From Amphibalanus amphitrite (lineage: Eukaryota > Arthropoda > Thecostraca > Balanomorpha > Balanidae): a stretch of DNA of 64,000 nt. Made by a program: the position numbers and the translations under genes. The stretch spans positions 620,001 through 684,000 of the forward strand of contig NW_024881784.1 of assembly GCF_019059575.1 (NCBI RefSeq), given 5' to 3'. Numbering within the stretch: the first letter of the stretch is position 1; every line of letters begins with the position of its first letter. The notes under the pieces were generated by a model. The model saw only the letters and a list, made by a program, of their open reading frames with translations, was not told the origin of the DNA and did not search any database. Of the stretch, positions 11,053-23,277 are shown piece by piece.

Positions 11053-11291
11053 TTTTTTTTTTATTCAGGCCACCCTCCAACGGGCACTTATTTCCCATTT
11101 ACAGGAGGGCTTCTCCTCCTCCTGACCCTTGTTCCCCCACCCCCAGGCTACGGCTGAAGTGGGAGCCTACCCCACACCTGGTGACACAGCCGGGGACGAC
11201 GCCAGCGGAACGGGCGGAACCGGGAATCGAACCCGAACCCGGCACCGCCCGCACCGCGGGTCGACGCCATAACCGACTGCGCCACCAGGGC
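11053..11291 (-). mobile_element. tRNA-derived SINE (minus strand), interrupted at its head
   Basis: The minus strand carries a polymerase III A box TGGCGCAGTCGG (11273-11284) and a perfect B box GGTTCGATTCC (11223-11233), 39 bp apart. A non-tRNA body follows, ending in a poly-A tail at 11053-11062. The head, GGCCCTGGTGG, is split by the hAT-like element at 11292-13925 and resumes at 13926. It is too long and unpaired to be a functional tRNA. Confidence 0.82.
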
Positions 11292-11494
11292 CAGGGCCTA
11301 TTTTAACATGTTAACTGGGGTGGCAAAACCCACCCCAGTGGTGCGGTTTTCCACCCCAGTCGTCTTACTTTGCCACCCCAGTGAAAAACAGCCCAAAAGT
11401 CCGCCCACATATATTGGCTGCCGACAATCACGGATGCGACACATTCTTGGGGCGCAACTCAGCTTGACAGGGGGAAAAGGGCTCACTGAGGCGC

Positions 11495-12240
11495 CACCAC
11501 CACCAATGGGGGTGCCCTCTCACTACTGGGGGTGCCCTGCCGCAAGTGCAACTGTGGCGCCCTACTTCGATTGGGACACACTACCGGCAATGGGGCGCCC
11601 TACCAGCACTTGGGCGCCTACCACGACTGAAGTGTCCTATCAACATTGGGGCGCCCAGACACGATTGGGGCGCCAACCACCTTTGGGCGCCCTATCAGAA
11701 ATGGGACGCCGTACCACTACTGCGGCGTCGTAACACTACTGTGACGTTCCGCTGGTGCTGGGGCGCCCTAAGTTTCTGGTGCACCCTACCGCCACGAGGC
11801 GCCCTACCACCACTGGGGCGCCCACCACTACTTGGGCGCCCTACCACTACTCCGGCGCCCTGCTACAACCGGGGCGCCCTACCATCACTGGGCGCCCTGA
11901 CACAGCTGGGGCGCCCTATCACAACGGGTGCACCTTACCACAACTGAGGTGCCGTACCACTACTGGGGCGCATTTACTCTAGCAGTAAGTCAAGTAACTA
12001 ACTCGCCCTTACTGCCACTACTGGGGCGCTATGCCACAACTGAGACGCCTTACAACCAGTGGATCGCCCACCGCTGTTTGGGCTCAATGCCGCTACTGGG
12101 GCTTCATTACACTACTGAGGGGTGCCCCGTCACGCCTGGGGCGCCCTACCGAGACTGGAGCGCCCTGTCACTACTGGGGCGCCCCTCAGGGACGCCATAC
12201 CGCTACTGGATTGTCCTACTATTCAGGCGCCTTACCACAA
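11495..12240. repeat. Degenerate 18-21 bp minisatellite (GGGGCGCCCTACCACTACT)
   Basis: About 35 to 40 imperfect units built on GGGGCGCC plus CTACCACTACT run without a break inside the hAT-like element. All three plus-strand frames stay open for long stretches because of the repeat; these are not genes. Confidence 0.85.
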
Positions 12241-13631
12241 CTGAGAAGATATCTCGGTTGAGGTATCAATGGCGCATCGATGACAAATAGCAATATACAA
12301 ATTACAACACTGGTCAGTGGTCACCAATGCATCTTTCTTGGCATTACAGAGCCATAAGCTCTTCAAAATCTGGAGAGCGTCTCGAGGCAGTGGCGTGGCG
12401 AGATATTGGCCGCAAAATTGAATTGTGATGTGGCTTTGAGACTGGCCGCGTGATCAACAGCGGATTTTCAAACGCACGTGCACGCATTGCTTCTGACGAG
12501 GGTATTTCCAAGAGAAAAATCTGGCGGGCGGCGGTTTAATCCTCGCCCGTATTGGTGTTTTTCCAGCCGCGGACGTATAGGGGAAGGGGGGGGGGGGGCG
12601 TTAGACCCCCCACCTTGCCGTTTTGCCCCTGATTGAGCTAGAGCTTCGCGGAAAAAACGAGCGTGTTGCCCGTGACGAGAGAAAGCCGATGATATCCAAT
12701 TTTAAGGTCCTAGGTCATCGGTTGACCTTCCAGGTCAGATCAATGACCCAAAAGTCGAGAAAATCGGGACCTGTTAGAACGTCGTAAAGGGTGGCTCCTA
12801 TGGGGTTTTTCGGGGTGCTGATGACGAATATCATGTTAGTTATGATCATAGATGATTCTTCATGCATTTAGGCCAGGTCGGGTCAGGTCAGGTCAGGTCA
12901 ACCGGTAAGGGTTTTGCCGGGTATTCGTAGTAAGTGGCAACCGCCTCTGACAGCTTCGTAACATGTAGTGAAGGCACCAAAACTACATCGTTAATGTTCA
13001 AATGATTGCTAAATTCGAATTCAGCTCCAAAAACTAGCCTAGAAACAAGTAAAACTCCAAAAAGTGAACTGAGGACATCAAAGATCAATGACCTGACCTG
13101 ACCTTCCAGTGACCTTGACACCCACCCTAATGCTGGCATGGGAGCAACATCATATCACATGCTTGAACGCTTGAAACCACGAAAAGACTGCAAACGCGCG
13201 CCTAATGCGAGCCGACACGCCGAATCGCGATTCCGACCAAACATGGTCTTGAAAAGTAGGTCACTGGTCAAAGGTCATTAGGGTCAGGGTCATAAAATTT
13301 TCAGGGTAGGTGTAAAATTGATTATCGTGAGGGTACCAAAAGTTTCGTCGCGATCGGTCGCTTTTTACGCGAGTTATTCGCGAAAAACCGAGAGGGGTCC
13401 GTTTGACCCCCTCCCCTATCCTGGCGACCGGTTAAGTGACCTCGAGTGACGCCGCTGCCTTGGGATGGGAAGGTGTTTTGTTTATCATGGACGGATCGGG
13501 GGGGGAGGGATTTTAGGGCCATCGGCATAAGCAGTAAAAGTTCTCTGACGAAAGGGGGTTGCACCATGCACAGCCGACTTTTGGCTGAATTCTTTCCATG
13601 CAGCGCCCGAAAGGGCTATGTTAGAAAAAAA

Positions 13632-13789
13632 AACTATGCCAATAAACGCCTCCAGACACTTTCCCGAAACATTAGCCCTTACGTACTACCGTCACAAATA
13701 AAAGATTAAAAACTATGCCAATAAACGCCTCCAGACACTTTCCCGAAACATTAGCCCTTACGTACTACCGTCACAAATAAAAGATTCTG
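13632..13789. repeat. 79-bp tandem duplication
   Basis: Two copies begin with AACTATGCCAATAAACGCC at 13632 and 13711 and appear identical until about 13788. It lies within the hAT-like element. Confidence 0.85.
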
Positions 13790-13805
13790 AGACTCGATTG
13801 TGTCG

Positions 13806-13858
13806 CCCCCCCCCCATCGAAATGCTGCGCACATCAGCATTTCGGTGGGGGGGGGGGC
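13806..13858. repeat. Long hairpin with C-run and G-run arms
   Basis: A C-run followed by ATCGAAATGCTG faces CAGCATTTCGGT followed by a G-run, with a loop of about six bases. The stem is over 20 bp with one mismatch. It lies close to the right end of the hAT-like element. Confidence 0.8.
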
Positions 13859-14119
13859 CACACAAGAGACAGGGGCGCCACCACTGCCTGGCCACCCCAG
13901 TCAAATTGTCTTAAAATAGGCCCTGACCAGGGCCGCATGCTGTTTACCTACTTAAGCAAAAACATTGGGCTCTTAAGATCCGCCTTGTTAAGAGCTTTCG
14001 ATTGCCGTTTTCCCCGTCTTTCTACGACCATCGGTTCGGAAGTTAGAGGGGGGGGGGGCAGAATCTGCCGCCCCCCAGCAGGGCGCGTATGGCTGAATAG
14101 CCCAGCGGGCACGGGTTAA

Positions 14120-17100
14120 CTGAAAGTAGTGCACAATGAATGGGAATCACAGAAGTTTTTGGAATTTAGAGAAACGTTCTGGAGGTATGCACTGTGCCCT
14201 CTCCAAAGCGTCCGAGGGGCCTTCTTTCCGGATCTGCCTACGGCTCTTTGATCTTGTAAGACATTTTTGAGCATGGTTAGCACCTTTATCCAAAAGAAAT
14301 GTAAGTATTACGAATAAATGCGATTAAGAAACGGCACAATTGCATACGATTGAATTTGCGGGATAGTGTTAGAAAAATAGAGCCACTTTTCGAATCCACT
14401 TATTGAAACAAGCCCCTTTCATTCGGTATGTGTTCTACAACATCGCTCTCTTACCGTATTTATGGGTATTGTGTATGATTGGATAGATCAATAGCATCAT
14501 ATATCCGAGATGTCATATGGCACTGTGAGTATTTTGGGGTACACAATACGCATTTTATATCATGTGACACCACAGTCATTGTAAATCACATTTTCTCATC
14601 CACTGATGCTGGTTTTTAGTTTTTCCCACATTTCTCTGATTCCGATTTTATCAACTTCTGTAGACTAACTAATGCATATTATTGCTACCAAATACCAATA
14701 CATATACCTAACCACCGTCTTCCGTTGGATTATTTGTCCGCGAGGTGAGACAACTGCAATTATCTTATTTTCCTTCGTATGAGGTCAGCAGTCTTCATGT
14801 TTTAGTTTGCTGAGCCCTGTCATCGCTTCCTTGAAAAGAGTAACAAACATTCGTATTTTCATCTAAGTCATAAATTAGCCACATAAATTAGTCTTAAAGG
14901 ACCCGTGAAGACATAAGGGCAGATATTGCTCAGTTTTGGGATATACTAATTGCTCGTCTATTTTTCTTTTTTTTTGTACGGTTCATGTGGCTTTGCGGGG
15001 ATATTTCCATTTACAGGTAGCGAATTTTTCATCATAGTGCTTTACACAAGCCGCACGGAATGACCTATGGATGACCTTACCTAAATCCAGAGCAGTTCAA
15101 TTAGTTTGCCTCTTTACAACTCAGCTATAATGTCACAAGTTAAACTTGACTAGCAGAACGAATTGAGGAGCGTCCAATCAACATTGATCCGTGGTGGATA
15201 ATGCATGCAATGATGATACAATTATGGAGACTGAATAACGGTCAAAGGTGGCACCAAGGTCTTCAAAATGAGGTTTACACGGTTCACCCAGCAATACTGT
15301 AACCGTCATCAGCTTTTTACACTTCGCTGTACCCTCAACCTTGTGTAAGCTCCGGTTGGACATATAATACCAAAGCAATTACCGCTGTAATTAGAAACTC
15401 ATTCCGCACGGAAGCACTTAGGTTTTTACAACTTCTTGAAGTTATGCAATGTGAAGGAAAGCTGACAAGGAGCGGTGGTGGCTGTTAATTGACATGCGAC
15501 ATTCACCAAATGCGTCGCCGGGGAGAAACGAGTTCACTGGGTGTTGACGGGTACTATAAAGCAGCGCGACACTGACCCATCCAGACACCGCCGCCGGGTC
15601 ACAGAGGAAAGCAACAACAGGAGAGCACTGACCCAAAATCCATAGTCGGCGGAGCGGGGTGGCACCGGGGCACCGTGCCCCCTTGTTTCTGCCATTTTAA
15701 CATTAGCCCTATTGGACGTTGCATGGAAAGAATTGGAACCGAGTCGGCAGTGCCCCCCCCCCCCCCCCCGTACTTGAAGGTGTTCCGCCGCTACTGCCAA
15801 AAACCAGCTGAAGCTTCACTCAACGTATTACTATTTTTCGATGACGGCTATATTCAAAATATCCGGAACAGAAAATTGCAATACCTTTTACCATGCTTTG
15901 AAGATACAACCGAGAGACAAATATAAGCTACAAATGTGGTGGGCCCTCGCGTTTCACGTTATCATCCAGAGCTTCAGTCAGCGGTCTGTGCAGGTCAGTC
16001 GACTGTCAGGTCTTTGACAGACAGCCGAGCTCGTTACCTGTTGACGCACACTGGTGCGCGCTCGAACCTTTGGCCCGCCTCCGTAACACCAGGGAAGTTC
16101 GACAAACTTAATAACACGCTGGCCGCCCGGCTGCAGCAGGTAGCTCGACCGACTGCACAGCGAAATTCCCGCTCGGAGTGATACCTTCGATTAAGAAATG
16201 GGCGGCGAAGTTAGCGGATTACGTCACAAACACTGAACAGACCAGGGACAGACCACACAAAGGTCACGAAGGGTCGGCGCCGAATCGGTCCGAACCGTTT
16301 CCGATCTAACTATAGCCAAATGGTCGGCCGTGTGTCAATTGACGCACCGCATTGTAGAGGAACACAATGGAAGGCTATACCCATTCTTGTTTGGTTTATG
16401 CATGTTCTATTCAGTGACGTGAAAAGACGGTAAAGAGAACAACTAAAAACACAGTCGTGCCTGCTAGTTGTTTATTGAAGGTAAAATTGAAGGTAGCTGT
16501 GTTACCTTTTTTGCGGATGCAAACAAAAAGTTCAAGAGCTCAAACTTTTGCAAAAGTTGCGGCTTTTGCGCAAACTTCTGCGGATCCACACCATGGTGTG
16601 GAGCCGATAATGGCCATGTTTCAGAGAAAAGCCAATAGCCAAAATTTCTCATTTATTCTTCAAAGCTGTATGAAAGGAAACTTTCCCCGCCGTCAAATAG
16701 CATAAAATAACCCTCAGCATTCCGCCTGGAGCATTTAGGTATTGAAGCAAGCTTCCAAGCTCGCCTTGCTCGATGCGTCGTTTTATCGTTTAAATTTGAT
16801 TGGAAATGACAATAATCAACAATATGTTACGCTTACATCACTTTGCGAGTTTACCACCGCCCTCCAACAGCTGACTGAATTGAATCACCTGATAAAACAG
16901 CTCCTGCTGTTAGCTTGGCTGTTAGTCCAGGGTGGGCGGAAGGTGTCTCTGCGATGGTTTCTAAGTTGAGATTTGTTTTCGTACCTAATTATGAATATTA
17001 GTTACAATACATGAGAGGGGTTTACTGCTAATGAATAAGACATTAAGAGGCATGTCCAAGAGATACCATACCGGACAACCCATAGTGATCAATGAAGTTA

Positions 17101-17995
17101 GATAAAACGGCGTAACGCATTTGGATCGGAAGTGGTGGAAGGTGATGGCTGCACTTGATTGCAGGTAGGAACCGGCTTACTTATGTTATGCCTGCCCTAA
17201 AACTTTTGAAGCATTCGACTCTCGATTTTTTTTTTGCCTACGGTGAGCCGGTTTTGTGAGCCGAGAGAAAAAGTTTACCACGTCCACGGCGATCTAGCTG
17301 GAGCCATTTTCGGCATTTTGTTGACAGCTGCCTTTTGGACTTCTGCATTTGCCTACATGCGATGATCAAGAGTCACTGAGGACCTAACTGGAGCAGCATG
17401 AGGGAGGTGAAGGCGCCAAGCGTCTACATTGATGTTTGGGAGCTCAGATTGTTTCTATGTACTGCCATAACATGGATTTCCATAAATTATGCTTAATTAG
17501 GGGTCCCAAAGTTAGACCATGTCCCCCATGTCCTCCGCGGCCGCCAATGCAAGTCGCACATCATGCCTATTGCAGGTAAAGGCGACCGTCTAGCTCAGTC
17601 CGGACATTAAGTCAGCACAGCGCCGGTCACATGCGGGCCGTCCATTTGCATATCACCGTGCCTCGGATGGGCACGATGGCCTCGACAGACAGCATGTCCA
17701 GCGAGACTGCCCGGTGCGGGGCAAGATGCGCCGCCTGTCGATGAACCAATGTTCATATATGATGGGCCGAAGTTCTGGCAGATATATCAGGTGTGCACTG
17801 TGTGGATATCTTCGATGGCATGCGCTTGTTGGCTCTATCCAAGCGTATTTTCGCAGTTCAGGTAGTTTGATGGACGTTTAACCTGACCCTCGCTTATCAT
17901 ACAAATGAAGCTCAGGGGACTAGGTATCCGATTATTTAAGCGGCGCTTTACTGTCAAGGCTCCCTGGAACTTGGAAGTGCAAACATGAAAACAGT
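14120..17995. other. Intergenic DNA, no gene seen
   Basis: AT-richer DNA without a supported gene. Open frames are short and unlike known proteins. A C-run of 18 lies at about 15752-15769. A TAGCTCAGTCCGG string at about 17591 resembles a polymerase III A box, but no B box follows at the right distance. Confidence 0.5.
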
Positions 17996-18278
17996 TTTAT
18001 TGTTAAAAGTTCGAAGAGATCGAAAAGTAACACTTTATAGAGATAAAAAAGTAAAAACGTATCATTTGTCATTAACGCTAAAAACAATAACACACATTCA
18101 ACGTGAGAGGAATTCATAACACAAGTCGAATATGTTGTTATTGCAGAGATTTCAATGCACCTAGCTTCGTGCATCCATTTATCGTATCTGCACAAGACAT
18201 AACACCTAACCATATCCATCAATATCTACAAAGCTACGCACATTATCCCGTATTCTATGTATAAAAGTAACAACATGA

Positions 18279-18284
18279 TTTATT
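18279..18284 (-). terminator. Polyadenylation signal AATAAA for the PPxY gene
   Basis: The minus strand reads AATAAA about 150 bases after the stop codon of the PPxY membrane protein. A second AATAAA lies at 17996-18001. Either would give a short, plausible 3'UTR. Confidence 0.45.
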
Positions 18285-18429
18285 GTTTCTGATGAATTAT
18301 ATAAAACAGGAGCGTATCCATGCGCTCCTTCGAGTTGTACTGGCACAGCGCTGGTCAGTGAACAAGTATGCATAAGCAATTTAATATGCACCCATAAACA
18401 TTGCACGGCACATTGTTTTACTTCTCGCT

Positions 18430-19368
18430 TCAGTCCAGCGCAGGGTCAGACCAATGGAGCTTATCCCGCATTACTTGGCTTTTCACTGCGATCGTCCCCG
18501 CTGCTCCAGCTGGGCACACACTGACGGTATCCTGCCAGCCCCCCTCACTGCCGCGGGGGTCAGCCGGCGAGTAGGGCGGCGGCGGTTCGTCGGGCACCAC
18601 AGCTGCCCCCAGCCGCTCCCACTGGCACTGGTACTGGCGCGGCGTCAACGGCTGCGGCCGCGCCGGCTCGCTCTGCGGTAACCCGGCGCCGTCAGCAGCT
18701 GCGCCGGCCGGTGGCGGCTGCGGCTGCGGCTCGCAGGCCTCCTCGGGCGGCGGAGCTCCGAGCTCCGATCTCGGCGGGCGGCTCAGGGACGCCTCTGTCG
18801 CCGGAGGGACGGTATCTGTCGGCGCCAGTGACGGCCCGGCCTCGGAGTACTCGGGCGGCGGGTCACACTGAGCTGCCGGGCCGGCAGCGGACGGCCTCCA
18901 GCCGGTCTGATGCAGCAGCCACAGGGCCGGGTCCAGCGGCTGCCATGCGCTGAGTCCCGGGGCAGGCGGCCGCCGCCACTGTGGCACGCCGTAGCCCGTC
19001 GGTGGTGCGGCGTCCAGCCTTAGCCGGCCCGCTGTCGCTAAGTAGTGAGGGCGAGCCGGACGGCCGCAGCGGCTCTGATGCGTCGGAACTGCTATCGGTG
19101 CGGCCACCTCTCGGCTGCCAGTTCCCCCTGCCAGGTCCTCCTCTTCAGTATAGTCCGGCGGAACCATGGGGTTGTCGACGCCCCGCCGCTGCTCGGCTTC
19201 TGCCGTCACGGTGGCCAGCTCGGTGGCCGCTCCGTCCCACCGCCGTCGAGTCCTGGCCTCTCGTTTGGCGCTCACCAGGTGGTCGCGCAGACACGGCGCG
19301 TAGAAGCACACCAGCACCACACCGGCCACGGTCAGGCAGAACGCCAGCACAGTGATGATGAGCGCCAT
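18430..19368 (-). CDS. Single-pass membrane protein with three PPxY motifs
   Basis: A 312-residue single-exon frame starts at ATG 19368 and ends at TGA 18430. Residues 1-27 form a hydrophobic, cysteine-containing segment (MALIITVLAFC...VCFYAPC) followed by basic residues (KREARTRRR), so the likely topology is a short outside N-terminus and a cytoplasmic tail of about 285 residues. The tail is proline-rich with PPDY (70-73), PPEY (171-174) and PPPY (263-266), the ligands of WW domains such as those of Nedd4-family ubiquitin ligases (known motif biology). Layout recalls PMEPA1/LDLRAD4 or Commissureless-type adaptors, but I see no further similarity. The frame is open upstream to about 19453, so an earlier exon could join. 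I do not recognise the family. Confidence 0.62.
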   Translation of the reverse strand: MALIITVLAFCLTVAGVVLVCFYAPCLRDHLVSAKREARTRRRWDGAATELATVTAEAEQRRGVDNPMVPPDYTEEEDLAGGTGSREVAAPIAVPTHQSRCGRPARPHYLATAGRLRLDAAPPTGYGVPQWRRPPAPGLSAWQPLDPALWLLHQTGWRPSAAGPAAQCDPPPEYSEAGPSLAPTDTVPPATEASLSRPPRSELGAPPPEEACEPQPQPPPAGAAADGAGLPQSEPARPQPLTPRQYQCQWERLGAAVVPDEPPPPYSPADPRGSEGGWQDTVSVCPAGAAGTIAVKSQVMRDKLHWSDPALD

Positions 19369-19453
19369 GACGGCCGGCGGCGCCGCTGCGCGCCCCGACA
19401 CCCCTCGGCGCCGACTGGCAGCTGCACCGGCCGGCCTGCATAGCCGATCGAAT

Positions 19454-20242
19454 CATGTGACCGGCACTGGCGGCCCCCAAGGCCTGTCATGGTGACGGCG
19501 GCGGCCGGCGGCGCCGGCACGGGGCGACAACCACTGCTCGTCCGTAAGTTTCCTGGTAGGCCGCTGCACGCGCTGCTCAATGTCAGTGTGGAGGAAGACA
19601 AGGATAGGGCTGTCAATCAGTCCGCTTCCGGCTACAAGTGTCAGGTCCCGGTATATGCGCATAAGGGATCACGAATGAAACTCAGATGCCTTATGCCTTA
19701 GCTCGGCTCAGCCCCAAACCCGCCTACCGTGCGTTGGTCACGGTGTACGACCGCGGTGCTCACCATTCTATACAGTGGAAACTGTTGCGCCTGAAAAAAG
19801 TCAGAGGAGTGGCTTATACGAACACTTATCAGTCTTAACTACCCGCATACGAATCCTTTCCGTCTCCGCTCGCTTGCGATTTGGCATTTACAAAATGGGG
19901 GCAAACGACTTCTGAAGGTGGGAGTCCGTCTCTTGCACACTTAAAATGTCTCAAAATCAAAGCTGAAAATACAAAAAACTGTTGTGTAGCGGAAATGGCT
20001 AGCCAAAGATAACAGTTCTACTGTTTCTGGGCTAGCATTTAAAAATGTTCACAAGCCACCGTTGGACAAACTGTATGAGCACATAGGTATTAGGTAAGTA
20101 CAATATCAGGTTTTGGAAATTTTCCCATGTTTTGGACACATATTATGAAGGGGCAAAAATAAACGTTTGCCCTCCTCCAAAAGTTTCTTGTGGGATGATG
20201 CCTCCTTTGCCGCCCCGTATCCGTCGCCCCGGAAGCAGCCAT
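19454..20242. other. Intergenic DNA upstream of the PPxY gene
   Basis: No coding region is supported. This is the 5' flank of the PPxY gene and may contain its promoter or an untranslated exon; no clear core motif is seen. Confidence 0.45.
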
Positions 20243-20246
20243 TTAA

Positions 20247-21219
20247 CCCGCGCCCTGGTGTGTGTGTGTGTGGGGGGGGGGGGCTATTTTTTGCCCCCCC
20301 CCCCCAACTCCAGACTTTTCGATGTATCTCCAGAACCGCGGCACCGATCGTCACCAAAGTCTCATTACCTACCCTCCCGGACATTAATTGTACACATTGT
20401 GCCCAAAAATTATTCCAAAGGCTATGATAGGTTGGCCGCAAATGACGTCAGAGTGATATCATGTTCTGCCGTTTTCTACCCAAAAAAGGTTTCGCAGGGA
20501 TAAGCTGTCAGGCCTATAACTTTGAAGATACAGAAAAACCGTTAAAACAAAAAAGGTGTGGAACTACCAGGGCTATCAATATTTTATCTTCAAATTTTGA
20601 AATTTTCGATTTTTGACTCCTAAAAGTGAAAAAAGTTTTTGAATACAGTAGCCACAAAATCCAAAAGTTTTTCGATTTTCGAAAAAAAACGGAATATATG
20701 TGATAGCCTCTACCGAATTCTATTTTTGGCCTGACATTGACCTGACCTTTACCAGGAAGTGACCTAAACCGTTCCTGATGGTCTTATAACCAACACCATT
20801 AAGTTGGAAATTAAAAATGGCCATTAAACATGCATCACACAGCCCTAGTAGAATTGGGTTCATGTGCTGACAATTGGTGACCTGACCTGTGACCTGACCT
20901 GGCATTATCAGTGACCTTTAATAGCATTATATGTAGGTATACTGATGCCCTACTGCTGATTTTCGATGAAATGCGTCTTACTCGATGTTATAGCGCATTC
21001 CCTAGAAGACCCGTGAACGGCAAAACATTTTATCTTTGACCTGACCTGTGACGTCATCGGTGACCCCGAGGTCAATGAAATTGGCAATCCCTCAACAAAT
21101 TTAACGGAGCTTTTAAACGCCGTTTAATATTTGCGGATTCGTCCAGTAAATTCGGAGATACGAGGGGGAATAGGCCCCCCAACAGGTCGCGTTATAAGCA
21201 GGCCCCACCAGGGCGCGGG
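20247..21219. mobile_element. TTAA-flanked MITE 1 of the 20-26 kb cluster
   Basis: TTAA at 20243-20246 and 21220-21223 encloses 973 bp with 14-bp inverted ends CCCGCGCCCTGGTG. A (TG)n and G-run/C-run hairpin follows the left end. The interior has TGACCT/AGGTCA half-site runs and a stretch matching 181-310. No coding capacity. Confidence 0.8.
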
Positions 21220-21322
21220 TTAAGGCCTGGGCGGCCGCTGCGTCACATCGACGCTTATAATGGCTCCAAAACGAGGTTGAAGAGATGGGAACTTATACTG
21301 AAGGCAAACACTTGTCTTTTAA

Positions 21323-22355
21323 CCCTCGCCGGACTTATTGGTTTTCTATATCCGCGCCGGCCGATGGAGGGGGGGGGGGGGCGGGTACGACCCCCCTCGC
21401 CGTTTCACCCCTGGTGGAACTAGCGCGTCGCGGAAAAAATGAGCGTGTCCGCCGTTACGAGACGCGGATATTGATGCCCGATTTTAAGGTCCTAGGTCAA
21501 CCGGTGATCTCTGAGGTCAGGTCAAGTGCCCCAAGGTATGTACGGTTCCGTTTTTGGTGAATAACTTCGCAAAAACGGTCGCAGAGCCGCGATTTTGGCA
21601 GCATCGTGTTCGCCACGCTCAGGCGCGTCGAATGATATACTTTTTGTTTTGGTGAGGTCAACTTAGGGTGTTGACATCAGGTCACGGTCAGGTCAGCACC
21701 CCCAGGTCACGAAGCTGGTCGAAGGAGGTCATGTCGCATATCATTCGATTTGGCAGGTCTTCCTGAGTCCATTCGTGGCTTTCCCGACTCGCTAGCTCAA
21801 TTTGATCGGGAGTTATTGACGTAAAAACTAATATGACCATGATGACGTCATAAATGACGTCACGCAAGGTCAGCATTGCAAAAGTGACGCATCTAACCCT
21901 GCAAGGAGTGCATCAAATCACGATTCTGTGTGCTTGAGATAGTTAGAGATCGTTCCCGGCGCCAGAATAGCAGTTTTCATTTTTCCCCAATGACTTATAA
22001 TGGTGAGGTCACGAAAATGACCTGACCTCATATGACCTTTAGGAAAAATCCGAGATATACAAGTCGTGAGACTCGTAATGAATACTAGATCCTGCAAGTT
22101 TCATTTCCCTGTGAAAGCTCCTCTGGCAGTGAGGGCGTTGCGAAGTTGCGACATCTGAAGACCGTGCAGAGGTTCACTTATGACGTCACAGGTCAGTGAC
22201 CCGACCTGACCCGAAAATACGGTTGGTGTCAAAAGATCTGGCTTGAATTAAAGGTCAGATATGCAAAGTTTCAGCTCTCATCGCCAGCCTGTTCGGAGCT
22301 ATCACGAAAAAACCGTGGGGGGGGGCACCCGCCCCCCCCCCTCGGCCGGCGAAGG
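21323..22355. mobile_element. TTAA-flanked MITE 2
   Basis: TTAA at 21319-21322 and 22356-22359. The ends are CCCTCGCCGG and, in reverse complement, CCTTCGCCGG. G-run hairpins follow both ends. The right TTAA is shared with the next element. The interior carries many GGTCA repeats and TGACGTCA motifs. Confidence 0.72.
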
Positions 22356-22359
22356 TTAA

Positions 22360-23273
22360 CCCGCGAGTTGCTGGGGGGGGGCGTTAAACGCCCCCACTTT
22401 TTTCGCCGGGCCATAGCATAAAAACGGCGCGCCGCAGGCGCGCCAAATTTTGGGTACCTGTAGGGAATTGATTGAAGTTTATTGTGACAAAGTTTCAAAA
22501 AAATCGGTCGGAAAATTTTTGAGATATCGAGGTTTTAGTGACGTCATGATTTTTGAATTTTCGACCAAAAACGGCGTATGTTCAAAAAATCATATAAAAT
22601 CACAGAATAGACATACAGACATGCCGTAAACGCCATTAGACTGCCAATACCATGAACAATCAAATGGCTATCTTCGATTATTGATTATCGTTCCGCATTT
22701 TCCAAAATCTTCAACTGAATCTTGACAATTTCTCGTAACTACTTCACGACTATGATACATGCATTTCTTAAATTAAACTTTTTTAGCCAAACACGTACAC
22801 ATATGATAAAATGAATGTCACCATCGTGTTCTACGCCCCAAATTACCCATAAAACATGTGTCACGGGCTGCGAATATCAGTTTTGATTTTCGGGGATATG
22901 TGCCTACCCGGTTGACCTGACCTTGACCCTGACCTATGCTTGACTGACCCCTACATGGAGCTGACACTCTTGTAGGCCTTATACGATGGATTGTGCACCA
23001 TTTTGACAGAGTTTATGACGAGAGGCGCCCATTGCGAAGTCCTGAAGTCCATGCTACTGAAAGGCCGATTTCAGGTGTTTGACCTGACCTTGACCCGACC
23101 TGTGACCTCAAAACTCAACTTTAAAGTACTCATCTGAAGCGTCTCGTCGCGCTCTTTCGTTTGCCGCCTCGTGCGTTTCGCTGCGCCTATTGGTTCTCGA
23201 GTTATCGGCTGGGGGCGTTTAACGCCCCCCCCCAGCAAACGGTGGGTGGCGAAATACCCCAGCAACTGCCGGG
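22360..23273. mobile_element. TTAA-flanked MITE 3
   Basis: It shares its left TTAA (22356-22359) with MITE 2 and its right TTAA (23274-23277) with the next element. Ends are CCCGCGAGTTGCTGGGG and CCCGGCAGTTGCTGGGG. The subterminal hairpin has GCGTTTAACGC at its centre on both sides. Confidence 0.75.
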
Positions 23274-23277
23274 TTAA

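Larger units (their letters stand above)
11292..13925. mobile_element. hAT-like non-autonomous element (2,634 bp)
   Basis: Both ends read CAGGGCCTATTTTAA (right end in reverse complement), followed by a second shared block ACTGGGGTGGC. The flanking duplication is ACCAGGGC (11284-11291 and 13926-13933), 8 bp as for hAT. No transposase frame is seen. The interior holds a large GGGGCGCC minisatellite, G-run/AGGTCA material like that of the TTAA MITEs (12540-13450), a 79-bp tandem duplication and a long C/G-run hairpin. Confidence 0.82.
10091..14115. mobile_element. TTAA-flanked MITE with nested insertions
   Basis: TTAA duplications at 10087-10090 and 14116-14119 enclose ends CCCGCGCCCCGCTGGGGG and (reverse complement) CCCGTGCCCGCTGGGC. 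Each end carries a G-run hairpin with GGCAGA/TCTGCC at its centre. TTAA target sites and CCC starts suggest the piggyBac superfamily (inference; no transposase seen). The unbroken parts (about 10091-11052 and 13938-14115) match 24503-25682 in reverse orientation. The middle is occupied by a SINE that itself contains a hAT-like element. Confidence 0.78.

Noticed and set aside
11308..12290. Several 70-140 codon plus-strand frames rich in Gly/Arg/Thr/Tyr
   Set aside because: They are translations of the GGGGCGCC minisatellite.
17585..17660. TAGCTCAGTCCGG as a possible tRNA gene
   Set aside because: No B box at tRNA distance and no cloverleaf pairing.
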